From assembly GCA_963995505.1 (NCBI GenBank), contig OZ023199.1, positions 5,079,906-5,143,905 on the forward strand: a stretch of DNA of 64,000 nt. Reading direction: 5' to 3'. The translations under genes were made by a program, and so were the position numbers. Source of the DNA: Hypericum androsaemum. Taxonomy: Eukaryota; Streptophyta; Magnoliopsida; Malpighiales; Hypericaceae. How positions within the stretch are numbered: the first letter of the stretch is position 1; each line of letters begins with the position of its first letter. This document shows positions 36,851 through 47,928 of the stretch, in pieces. The notes beneath the pieces were generated by a model. The model made no database searches and was not told where the DNA came from. It worked only from the letters and a program-made list of their open reading frames with translations.

Positions 36851-37506
36851 TCCTATTTTAACATGCCCTAATTCATAACTTTAGGTTATGAAAACAAATT
36901 GACCTTTTCTCGTACTAATGTCACAACTAAGTTTGCAAAAGCGGATTCACTCCAAAAGGACAGCGTCTATCAGTCTCACTCTCGGAAAAATTAGGTAAAA
37001 TGTCCATTTTAGTAACATTTTGATCTACTTATATATCACTATGTTTTGGTTTAAAAAGAAGTTTTATTTAGTTGACACTTCATTATCCAGGATAAAACGC
37101 CCCTAAATATAATTAAGAAAAAAATTAAATTAGTAATTAGTAAGAAAAAAGGTCAATTGGGAACGGTACCATACGTACCAACCGTAGGTAGTTAGATCCC
37201 ATGTCCTTGTCTATCTCCTTCAATACTTCATAACCTTGAAACATCGATATCCATCTCCAATCTTTACCGAAATTTAATTCAGTATTTAATGGTCCTGCCA
37301 AATAGTATTCGGAATGAGATCAAAATCGATAAGAACTTTTTTAGATTTTCGGTAATGGACAAATTAGAAAAAATCGATAAATATCGAATGCTCATCCATC
37401 TAGCTCTCCACTATCTCTGTCATCTTTTAGAGTAAAAGCAAAGAAATCCAACCCAACCCATGGTCAAATATTCCACCTCTTACCCTTATCCCAAACCATC
37501 ATCACA

Positions 37507-38157
37507 ATGGAAAGAAAATCTTCGACTCTCTCCTCTCCAAAACCAAAACCCAACAGAGATTACAGCTCCTCAGTGGACACCTCTCGTCCTTTCAGTTCAG
37601 TTAAAGAGGCTGTAGCCATTTTCGGAGAGCGGATTCTCACACACAACTCGCCCAAGCCTTATTATACTCCGAGTTACAACGACCCTAAAGAGGACAACGA
37701 GTTCTTGGGCACGTTGAAGAAGCTCGAGGTCGAGCTCGAGGAGACCAAGGTGGAGCTGAGGATGTTGAAGGAGAAGGAATCCGAGACCGAGGTAGCCTTG
37801 GCTTCGTTGAACGCGGAGCTTCACGAGAGCATGACCAAGTTGGCGGAGTCAGAGTCCGTCGCAGCGAAAAGAGAGGTGGAGGCGAGGATTGAGGACGACA
37901 GGAAGGAGATTGTAATGAGGGAGGAAGAGAGGAGGAAGGAGAAGTTGTTTCGAATGGAGGACTCGCCTAGTTTGGTTGAGATATTGAGCCTTGGAGAGGA
38001 GAGAGGGTATTTTGGAAGTAAGAAGGAAAACAAGTTGGTGAAGAAGAAGAAGAAGAAGCCTATCGTTCCTTTGGTGGGAGATCTTTTCTCCAAGAAAAAA
38101 GGAGGCAGTAACCCTACTAGTTCTCTCTACGCTGCTTCCCATTTGTATTTCAATTGA
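37507..38157 (+). CDS. WEB-family coiled-coil protein (At3g51220-like)
   Basis: A single uninterrupted frame of 216 codons. The N-terminal motif RPFSSVKEAVAIFGERI (27-43) is the hallmark of the short WEB (weak chloroplast movement under blue light) relatives such as At3g51220 and At2g17940. Residues about 62-150 are Glu/Lys/Leu-rich with heptad spacing, predicted coiled coil. After that come SPSLVEILSLGEE, a run of Lys (KKKKKKP) and the conserved tail PLVGDLFSKKKG. WEB relatives take part in chloroplast photorelocation; the role of these short forms is not known. Only ATG before the motif; CACAATGG context. Codon use is more GC-rich than its AT-rich flanks, as for the other real genes here. 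Confidence 0.87.
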   Translation: MERKSSTLSSPKPKPNRDYSSSVDTSRPFSSVKEAVAIFGERILTHNSPKPYYTPSYNDPKEDNEFLGTLKKLEVELEETKVELRMLKEKESETEVALASLNAELHESMTKLAESESVAAKREVEARIEDDRKEIVMREEERRKEKLFRMEDSPSLVEILSLGEERGYFGSKKENKLVKKKKKKPIVPLVGDLFSKKKGGSNPTSSLYAASHLYFN

Positions 38158-41100
38158 CAAAGAGATTTGAGTAAGTTATTACTCGATTCGGAATCGGATT
38201 AGTTGGTGAGTAGAACAGGGAAATGAAACAATTACGCTCGTATTAATGGCAAAAAACACAGTGGTGCTTCATAATTTTAATGTTTTCCGGTATGTTCTTG
38301 TATATCATTGTCATCGTCACCTATTGTGTTTATGTATTCCTTTTACTATTTAGTATTAATTTTTCGGCAGTTGTTTGTAAAGCATTCGAAATTAAATTGT
38401 GTTTGGATTTTCTTTCTGGCCGTTATAGTCCTTAAACTAACACATAATTTAGAGAGTACACTTTAGTACAAAGTAGTATGGTGATATGATACATATAATC
38501 TTATGATTTAAATTTATCAAAAAGGTTGTGGTTTTAATGGGCTAACACTTGGCGACTTGAGCAACAATCCGAATTTCGTTAGCATAACACGTCTTTTTTT
38601 TATAAGTAAAAGTTGTATTTCACCAAGAGTTCACCAAAGTACATCAAGAATTATATATAGTGCATATTAAAGTAACTCAGTGATAAACACTATCTATAAC
38701 GGATACCAAAGTATCACCAAAAAGACAATCCAAGAAGTCTTAGGGCCAAATTCTTTTTTGTGCTCATGTGGCACGCTACCTGGACATAAAACTTACATCG
38801 TACATGTTGAGTTGTCTTGAAAGTAAATTTCAAAACAATCCATGTTGTATTTTTTCAAAGTCCCTTTTACCCACCCCTTCCTCTCAAATTTCCATCGCCG
38901 CCACCTGCACTCTTCCTACCTCTACTATTTTTTAACATCTCTGGTGGCTTGTTTCAAACAAAAAGCCATGCGTAACATATATTTTCACCATGATTACAAG
39001 GGAATGAAGTGTCAATATTTGTAGAAGAAGGAAGAAATGAACCCGTGGTAATAATTGAGTCTTTTTTGCAAAAGCTAATTATACATCGTATTGCAAAGGT
39101 CATAATTTTCTGCTAGAACATAAAAAAATGAAGTATCTTTGTAAAGTTTGAAAGAAGTTTACATGTTGTCCTCTAATAGTCGATATCAAATTCGGAAACG
39201 CGTCGAATTTGGATGGAAGGCATAAAATAGGGTTTTGGGCCTATTATTTTGGCCCCTTGAGAACTTTAGCTAGATTTTCCATGTAAAGTAAAACATTATC
39301 CCTCTAAACTGATACAAATTTGTGTTTCTGATTTGAGATCAGTGTTAAAATTTAATGAATTAAGATCAGTGTTAAAATTTAATCAGTTCTCTATCGTAAT
39401 AACTAATAAATTTTCAAATAATTAGTGTTAAATTTTGATCCAATTTTTGCATAAAGTGATATTTTTTAATAAATACATATATTTTATATACTTTATGAAT
39501 TCAAAAAATATTTTAAGATAATACTTTGTGTTAGACTTGCTTTTTTGATAAATTTTACATTTGATTCATCTTCTCAAATGTCATCAAATGATCATTATAT
39601 TAAGTGTAACATTTGAATAATAATTACGCCGAGATTTTTGGTAACTTGAATATGAAAAAATAATTTTTGGTATCTACATATTTATTGTTCAAAAACTCAA
39701 TTTTAATATTTTTGATAAAAAATATAAACTTTTTTTATGTAATAAGATTTTTAAAGTAATTTTTTCTATAGTCACAATGATATCACTTTAGAGAGATTTT
39801 ATTTGTATTTAACCTCCTCTTCACGATAACTTTTGGACATAAGTTTGGTTTTTAGAAATTAGACTATGAAGAAGCAAAAGACCATTGATAATTTTTTTAA
39901 GGATAAAGACCTTTGTTACTTGGGGGAAGAGATTTTTGGCCACAAAATTTCTCTCTCTCTCTCTCTAAATGTTATTCAAGTTTCTAAATCTGAAAGAAAG
40001 ACCCACTGCGAGCCACTGCCTTTCTTTTCTTTGTTCTTTTTTCATATTGATATTTTCATTAATGTATTTGTTGTTTTTGATAATTGTTATGTGCTGGTAA
40101 TTTTTTCAGGGTGAGATGTTATTAAGGCACCCACTGGACTATCACTTATGGATTAGAAATTTATCAAATTATATGCGAATTATAATTCAAATTCGTATAA
40201 ATATGAATTTTTAGTTTTGGATAAATGTACAAATGTGAATTATAATTCGATTCCTATTAATACTAAGCACCTTTTATCAGCACTCTAATGTCTTCGTCCT
40301 CCCTCCCTCCCCTCCTGTCCCGACCAGCCCGAGAGGTTGCCTCCAATCCCCTGCACACCGCCCTTTTTTAATTTATTTTTTATCTTATAGCTTGACCTGG
40401 TTGAGGTTAGGCCACTACTGTGAATAGTCTAAAAGGACCTAATATGCGTCCAATCACCCTACCAAATGCGGTGGCACCCGCCACCCACTCGACCCTTTCT
40501 TCTCTTCCCACCCTACCTCCATGGTCTCTCTATCTTTATCCTCGTTCTTGCTAGGTGATATTTGTATATTAGTTCCTTGCTTTTGGTGAAATTATAGGAT
40601 GGGTTGATGGTTTCTTAGGGATATTCTTGAATTTATGTACAAAGATAGCGCTTCTTATAGAATTATGATGTTTATCTATCTAGTATCTTATGTGATGTAC
40701 ATTCGTAGATTTGTGTAACTAACCTTTTGGGTTTTTTTGGAGGAAGAGAAAACTACTTATAAAAAAAATCTCTACTATCTGCTCTCAATCTGTTTCGAAA
40801 AAAAAGGTCGTTATCTTACATGAGATCGATGAGAATGTCATGCGCCTAAAGCTGCAAGGAGCATGTGGCTAGACCTGACCATTGTTTGAATTTTAACAAA
40901 TTCGAAACGAATTCATTCGAATTCGAATTATTAAAATCTTAAACCATATTTGATTCGTTTAAGGACTAATTGAATACGAGTTATGAACCTCCAAATTTGA
41001 ATTAATTTTTTATTTCAGTAATGTTAAAATTTTTGGTTTAGGGTTAGAGTTTAAAGTTAGGGTCTAAAGTTTGAGGTTTGGTAAATAATTGATTTTGACA

Positions 41101-41469
41101 CATGATATATGTATCTACTCGGAATTGTTGTTGTAGTACTTTTTTATATAGTTATAAGAAGGTTTGAAGATAGAAGGATTAACTAGATGACAGAATAAAT
41201 TGAATATGAATTCTTAACTCTCATGGGAGAAATGCAAGTGAGTACAATAATTTAGTATCTGAATGTTCATTAATATAAATTGGAGTTAGATCCCGTACAA
41301 AAAGTAGTAAAATTCTATTTATCAAATCAACTAATTCATGATTTAATCAAAGTACCAAAATTATAACTATATAGGTAATACAATTAAGGATAATGGCTTT
41401 TTGCAAATCTATAAATGGTTGCATATAACATAGCTCTATTTTATTTTTCAAAGTCGCAAATGTACACAG
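38158..41469. other. Gene-free spacer
   Basis: About 3.3 kb, AT-rich, no coding signal. A (CT)n run lies at 39948-39966. A C-rich patch (CCCTCCCTCCC) lies near 40302. TTCGAATTCGAA-type segments near 40900-41000 recur elsewhere in the window (11300, 21040) and probably mark one dispersed repeat family. Confidence 0.5.
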
Positions 41470-41585
41470 AGTTATTCCAAATCTAGAAAGAAGTCACATC
41501 GTCAGTGGTAATTCTATGTTCAATAATCTCAACTGACCTTATATCTAAAATTTTATTTTTTCTTTATTTCTTCCACTACTTTTGG

Positions 41586-42374
41586 AACTCGCACCAACTC
41601 GGACCGTCTACTCTAGGATGATGGTTGATCTTGACCCGTCGCTTTGCGCCTTGCACCGAACCTCAGTGTTGGTTAACTTTAACCCGTAGCAATGGTGAGA
41701 ACGCGAACCTTGATCTTGAATCGAATACGCCACAAACGGAGATGGGGAATTCCGCTTGATAAGTATAAACGCCCTAGCTAAGCAATCCAGCCCGCAAGAA
41801 CAACAAGAGTATCAAAGACTCACGAATTTTCTTATGCCAAAAGATGTGTCCTTTATTGAATTCGTGGCCTCCTTTAAATAGAGGTTACAACTGACTTGGT
41901 TAGACTCCAAAGTCAACAAGATAAGTTCTGAAGAGCTTCAAACTTATCCAACTACCTAAACTAGGCTTAAAACGAATATTTATCCTAATAATTGAAAAAT
42001 ACAATCATTATCCACTATTGGATAACTCTTATTCCTAAAAAGTAGGAAACTTGGCTGGAATTTAGGAAAACTAAACAAGAAACGAATTCTACTCCTTTAG
42101 GAAGTCTAATACGCATGCCTTATTCCTAAAGGATATAATTTCCTACTCAAAGTCTGAAAAGGATGCGTCCAAAATAACTCCAATCACGTGCATAGGCTTT
42201 GCATGGGCTCCTTGAACGTCCACGGGCTTGCACGAACTGGTTGTAGCCCAAATCCCTTGAATTAATCCATTGAGCTCAGCGTGCAACGTCTTTGCTCTTG
42301 CTCTTGTAATTGGTCCAAGTGGAACTCGAACTGGTTGCGGGCCTTGTAGCTCCATAGTGGACGTGTTCACATCA
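41586..42374 (-). mobile_element. Ty3/gypsy fragment: polyprotein 3' end plus 3' LTR
   Basis: On the minus strand, 42370-42143 encodes the last 75 residues of a gypsy-type polyprotein, with the typical tail GPITRARAK followed by LHAELNGLIQ. Below it is about 550 bp of LTR-like DNA with a TATA-like CTATTTAAAGG (near 41880) and AATAAAGG shortly after. Both edges fall inside one tandem-repeat unit: the repeat reads CTACTTTTGG up to 41585 and resumes GTGAGACTATAG at 42375, as in the uninterrupted copy at 43563-43582. The 5' part of the element is missing. Confidence 0.72.
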
Positions 42375-42626
42375 GTGAGACTATAGTTAATCTAAAATAC
42401 AATAATTTTATGGAACTTTATATGTTCTTAAATTATTTGTACACAAGTATGTAATGATAAGAAATATACCATTGTCTTTCTTTAATTTCATAATGAACAA
42501 TCGATTTGAATAGTATCGACCACCAGATACTTTTTCAACAAATCTAACAATATAACATCATTATGGGCTCCAATATCGGATACTTGTGGTTGTTCATCTT
42601 TATACATCAAGTAAGCACATTTTCAG

Positions 42627-43113
42627 GATAACGAAGCTGACTCGTATCGTGAAGATTTCGTTGAATCTCAGCCGTGGAAACATACAGTCGTTGATCTTTT
42701 ACTTAAACTTGTATGTCACTGGTGATCAGTTAATATACACGGCTAAAAGGTGCTTGAATCTGAGAAAGCCTATGCTCCCAGTATTAAACTCGATTAAAAA
42801 CTGTATTATGCAAAGTGATTCGTATTTGGAAAGATCTTGAATCCTTAATGATGCCTAGCATAGAAAACCCTCGCCATCTAGTGGAGGAAATTGCCAATAA
42901 TTGCAGAAACTTTCGAGAATTGAAGATCATAGGCCCATTAGAGATATATTTTGCATCCACATTAGTTGCATTTCTTCCAAAGTTGAAGGTTTTAGCCTCA
43001 GATGCTCGGTACTATACAAGGAAACCCTAATACTCATCTTGGACGGCCTGCAGAGACTAAAAATTATGAACATATCTCATTGCCTACTGATCCATACAAG
43101 TCAGGAATTCTCG
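42627..43113 (+). pseudogene. F-box/LRR-repeat protein fragment (At3g48880-like)
   Basis: Three plus-strand frames in succession give recognisable LRR sequence of an F-box/LRR protein. First comes LIYTAKRCLNLRKPMLP, then IWKDLESLMMPSIENP with VEEIANNCRNFRELKIIGP and FLPKLKVL, then LRCSVLYKETLILILDGLQ and LNISHCLL-like sequence. Joining them needs at least two frameshifts, one near 42795 and one near 42992 where a single base seems lost, so it is dead. It starts right after a TTTTCAG that is shared with the repeat units and resembles a splice acceptor. No F-box exon was found upstream. It looks like the LRR exon of a parent gene captured into the tandem array. Confidence 0.8.
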
Positions 43114-45362
43114 TAAAATAATTTCATTGAACTTTATATATTCTTAAAATATTTATACATAAGCATGTAATGATAAGAAATATCACCTCGTCTTTTTATT
43201 TTCATAAAGAATGATCGATTTGAAAAGTGTCGACCATCTGATAATTTTTCAACAAATCAGACAATATAACATCATTCATAGGTCTCAATATCTGTTACGT
43301 GGATGTTAACCTGTACTCATCAATAAAAACAAGTAGAAAAATATTGAAATGACCTCAACCATATTTTAAGGATAAAATATGCTCTCGAATAGTTATTTTT
43401 GAAACTTTTTCACAATAACTCAAAATTCTACCATTATCCTACTTTGATCCACACGAATTATTCTAAATCTAGAAATGAGTCTTATCGTCAGTGGTAATTC
43501 TATTTTGAATAATCTCAATTGACCTGATATCTCAAATTTGAATTTTTTATTTTATTTCTTCCACTACTTTTGGGTGAGACTATAGTTAATCTAAAATACA
43601 ACAATTTCATTGAACTTTATATGTTCTTAAATTATTTATACACAAGCATGTAATGATAAGAAATATCACCTTGTCTTTCTTTATTTTCATAAAGAACAAT
43701 CGATATGAATAGTGTCGACCACCGGATGCTTTTTCAACAAATCTAATAATATAACATCATTCATAGGTTTCAATATCGAATACTTTGTGGATGTTCACTT
43801 GTATACATCAAGTAAGCATGTATAAAAACAAGTAGAAAGAAATATTGAAATGAGCTCAACCACATTTTCAGGATAAAATATGCTCTCGAATAGTTATTTT
43901 TGAATCTTTTTCATAATAACTCAAAATTTTATCATTATCCCACTTTGATCCTTAGGAATTATTCCAAATCTAGAAAGGAGTCTCATCGTCTGTGGTAATT
44001 CTATGTTCAATAATCTCAATTGACGTGATAATATCTTCGGGTTTATTCATTTTCTTTTTACGCCATAAAAGAAATAAAATAATTCGATTGTATACTTTAT
44101 TTATTTGTATCTCAAATTTAATTTTTTTTAAATTTTTTTCAACTACTTATGAGTGAGACTAGAGTTAATAAAAAATATAAAAATTTTATTGAAAATTATA
44201 TGTTCTTAAAATATTTTACACAAGCCTGTAATGATAAGAAATATCACCTTGTCTTTCTTTATTTTCATAAAGACTGATCGATTTGAATAGTGTCGACCAC
44301 CTGGTATTTTTTAACAAATCTCACAATATAACATCATTCATAGGTCCCAATATCTGATAGGTGTGGATGTTCACATGTATACATCAAGTAAGCATGTAAA
44401 AAATAAGTAAAAAAATATTGAAATGCGTGAAACTACATTTTCAGGATAAAATATGCTCTCGAATAGTTATTTTGAAACTTTTTCATAATAACTCAAAATT
44501 CTACCATTATCTCACTTTGATCCATATGAATTATTCCAAATCTAGAATGGAGTCCCATCATTTGTGGTTATTCTATGTTCAATGATCTCAACTGACTTGA
44601 TATCTCAAATTTGATTTTTTTTATTTGTTCAACTAATTATGGGTGAGTCTATAGTTAATCTAAAATACAATAATTTTATTGAACTTTATATGTTCTTAAA
44701 ATATTTATACACCAGCATGTAATCATAAGAAATATCACCTCTTCTTTCTTTATTTTTATAACGAACGATCGATTTGAATAGTATCGACCACCTGATAATT
44801 TTTTAACAAATCTAGCAATATAACAACATTCATAGGTCCTAATATCTAATACTTGTGGATGTTCACATGTATACATCAAGTAAGCATGTATAAAAATAAG
44901 TAGAAAAATATTAAAAGTCTTAACCACATTTTCAGGATAAAATATGCTCTTAAAAGTTGTTTTTGAAACTTTTTGTAATAACTCGAAATTCTACCAATTA
45001 TCTCACATTGATTCATAAGAATTATTCCAAATCCAGAAAAGAGTCCCATCGTATGTGATTATTACATGTTTAATAATTTCAAATGACCTGATATCTCAAA
45101 TTTGATTTATTTTTTCTTTATTTCTTCAACTACTTATGGATGAGACCTGAGTTAATCTAAAATATAACAATTCCATTGAACTTTATATGTTCTTACAATA
45201 TTTTTACACAAACATGTAATGATAAGAAATATCACCTTGTCTTTCTTTATTTTCATAACGAATGATCGATTTGAATAATGTCGACCACTGGATACTTTTT
45301 TAACAAATCTAACAATATAACATCATTCATAGGTCCCATTATATGATACTTGTGGATGTTCA

Positions 45363-47928
45363 ATGTCTAAAATTAAAAAAAAATATTAGTGAAAAAATAA
45401 ATCTCACTTACTATTCCTATTTCAACTTTAAAAACCTCACAATTTATAATGACTTCATTTTCCTTCAACTCTATTGTAGTCCTAATTTTTCTTTGTGTTA
45501 TTTTTTTATAAAAAAGGTCTTTGTCACGACTGTTTCCAACATTATCACCATGTTAATATTTGTATCAAAACTCCTTAAATCTTAATTCTTTTCATTGTTA
45601 TTATATTTCTTCAGAATTCTTTAATAGACAATTTAAATTTTCAATTCCACGCAGCATTAATTGCTTTTAGTTTCACCGTTTATAAGTTTTTCATCAGTTT
45701 TGGTGTTGAGTTTTATTTTGGGCTTGATGGCTTAGAGCCCATAATATGTATTTCATTTTTCCTCCTCCTGGTTTAATTTCAAATTATCACCGCGCTCTCT
45801 TTTCCCCTCCTCAATCTGAATTTCATTCATTCTCCAAGGTTTGTTTCCTAAGTGCATCCTAGGGCTCAACTCAAACTCCTTCATCTCTTGTCCCACTAGC
45901 GTAATCTCTCTTTCAAAATAGTTTTCAATTTTCTCTAATCTGTTTAATTCATTGTACTATTCCTGTGTGAAATCCATAGTTTGCGGTTTACTAATTCTTT
46001 CGAGAACAGTTTGCGGTTTAATTCACAGTTTACTTTTTTAAGTAATTGGACGAACAAAAGAAAAATAGTGAAAGAATATTTTAGGGAGAGGGTTTAATAA
46101 TGGGGTTGGGGAAGGTGGCGGGTCAAAAAGGGAGGAGGAAGAAATGTGGTTTCGGTTTGGAAAGAGAAGGAGGAAAGTACGATGACCATTATGCAAGCTC
46201 CTACCGACCTACCCGCTGCCTCTACTCTCGCTCCATTTTTCTTTTATTGCTTGGTGTCTTAATAATACTTGAATATTTATTGAAGTTTTCTTTTGCTTTT
46301 TAAAGATTTTATTATGTCTGAATATAAATTAGTCAATATATTGTTATCCGGCTGTTATACTTTATAAACAAAAACTATGGAAATCATTTAACAGGTCAAC
46401 TAATTAAGTTTATTTTATCAATAATTACTAGATAAACTAATAAAGATGTTGTTATAGACTAATCAGGATGACTCGAGTTCACATCATCAGAAACACATAA
46501 ATGTTAAATCTGTTACTTTTCAAAAGCTTCACCCCGACTCAAATTTAGATTGGTTGGTGCAGTAGTATCTCGATACCAAGTAGTATAAAACAAAAATTAA
46601 GTTTTATTTTTGTTAGAAGCATAGTTTTTTAAAATGTGCTCCGAGTGTCGGTCGGACCGCAAATCGGATCACTTGTCGTGTCTGAAAAGGTGGTAAGGAC
46701 GACACTCGCAACGCGCAACAGAACAGCATTCGCAACGCGCGTGCGTATTTACTATTGAACTATAGTAGTATCGTCCTTTGTGGTATTTATATAATAGAAG
46801 TCGTCTGTTTTTTACGTTATTATTTGTATTGTATAATCTCGTAACTTCACTATATAGAATAAAGAGAGAAATGAGCGTGAAGATACTCCTCGAGCTTCTC
46901 TCTTTTAGATATACGTTCATAAATTCTTTATAAATAAAATTGTATATATATGGTTCCATATTTCAAAATCAATTATCGATCCCATTTTTTTTATGGATTT
47001 AAAAATTGTGTCATTCTTCTGAATTAATTTTAAGGTCTTGGATATCCATAAGAAGTAATTGGAATGCGTCAGCTGGTTTTGATATGACTGTGTTAGATAT
47101 TACCAATTCGTCCTTCTAACATTTTTTGATTATTTAACACTTCTTTTTTATTGTTAAAAATACAACGACGAAGATAGTTTTTTTTTCCTTCTAACGATAG
47201 AAAGTTATAATGGATAATAAAGAATGAACTAACAAACGTACATGTGTTTTATCCATATTATTTGTGTATAAATTACCCACGACCATTAACACAATTAACG
47301 AAAATAATTTGTGGTAGCTTTTTCCTTTAATGTTGAGTAGGACTTGAGAGGACTCAATTTACGTCCGTCGACACCATAACGGAGGAATGAAGAACCATCA
47401 GATTGGTTAAAGCTCGGGCCAAGATTCTTAAGACTACCAAAAAGACGTGGGAAGTATTTTTAGTTAATGTTTGGTACAAGTTTAGGGAAATACAATACAA
47501 TATAATTTTAGTTGTTTTATCCTTAGTGTGATTGTCTTTATATATGTTGTGATACTATACTTGTGAGTAGAAAATTAATAACATATAATGAATAGAAGAG
47601 AATGGAAAAGTAAAAAGGAAAGGGGATCCATGTGAAATGAAATAAAATTATTTATTATGTTATATAATATGGTAACAAATATGACATCCGACAATTTGTT
47701 ATTAATTAGCCGGGGGAATTCAGGGCAGAGGAATTCGGGGCACAACCAAAGTTCCTAAAGCAATTCAACCCAAGCTCTATTGCAACATCCCCATCAACAA
47801 GGAAAAAAAAGGCTCTATTTACAAAGTTAAATTTTTCCGATTTCACTAAGAAACCAATGTATTTTTTTATGATACTTTGGTCCACAAGTCGGGCAGTCGA
47901 GAGGGACGCATACTCACTGACCCGCATA
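45363..47928. other. Gene-free spacer with a possible LTR remnant
   Basis: No gene is supported. Near 46680-46975, read on the minus strand, a stretch contains a TATATAAATACC box followed by a CGCGCGTTGCGAATG-like downstream part and could be a solo-LTR remnant; no flanking duplication was found. A 67-codon frame at 46100-46303 has no family likeness. Confidence 0.4.

Larger units (their letters stand above)
41470..45362. repeat. About 0.5-kb tandem repeat array
   Basis: The landmark GAACTTTATATGTTCTTA recurs near 42413, 43130, 43611, 44191, 44681 and 45178. The spacings are 481, 580, 490 and 497 bp for the regular copies. Each unit also has CACCTTGTCTTTCTTTATTT, ATCGATTTGAATAGTGTCGA, AATATAACATCATTCATAGG, CATTTTCAGGATAAAATATG and ATTATTCCAAATCTAGAAA in fixed order. 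The 580-bp copy has extra sequence near 44040-44125. The array starts with a partial copy, is interrupted by a gypsy fragment, and in one copy the second half is replaced by an F-box/LRR gene fragment. No open frame is kept in the units. Confidence 0.88.

Noticed and set aside
46100..46303. 67-codon frame with a hydrophobic end
   Set aside because: No family likeness, no splice partners, codon use like the AT-rich surroundings.
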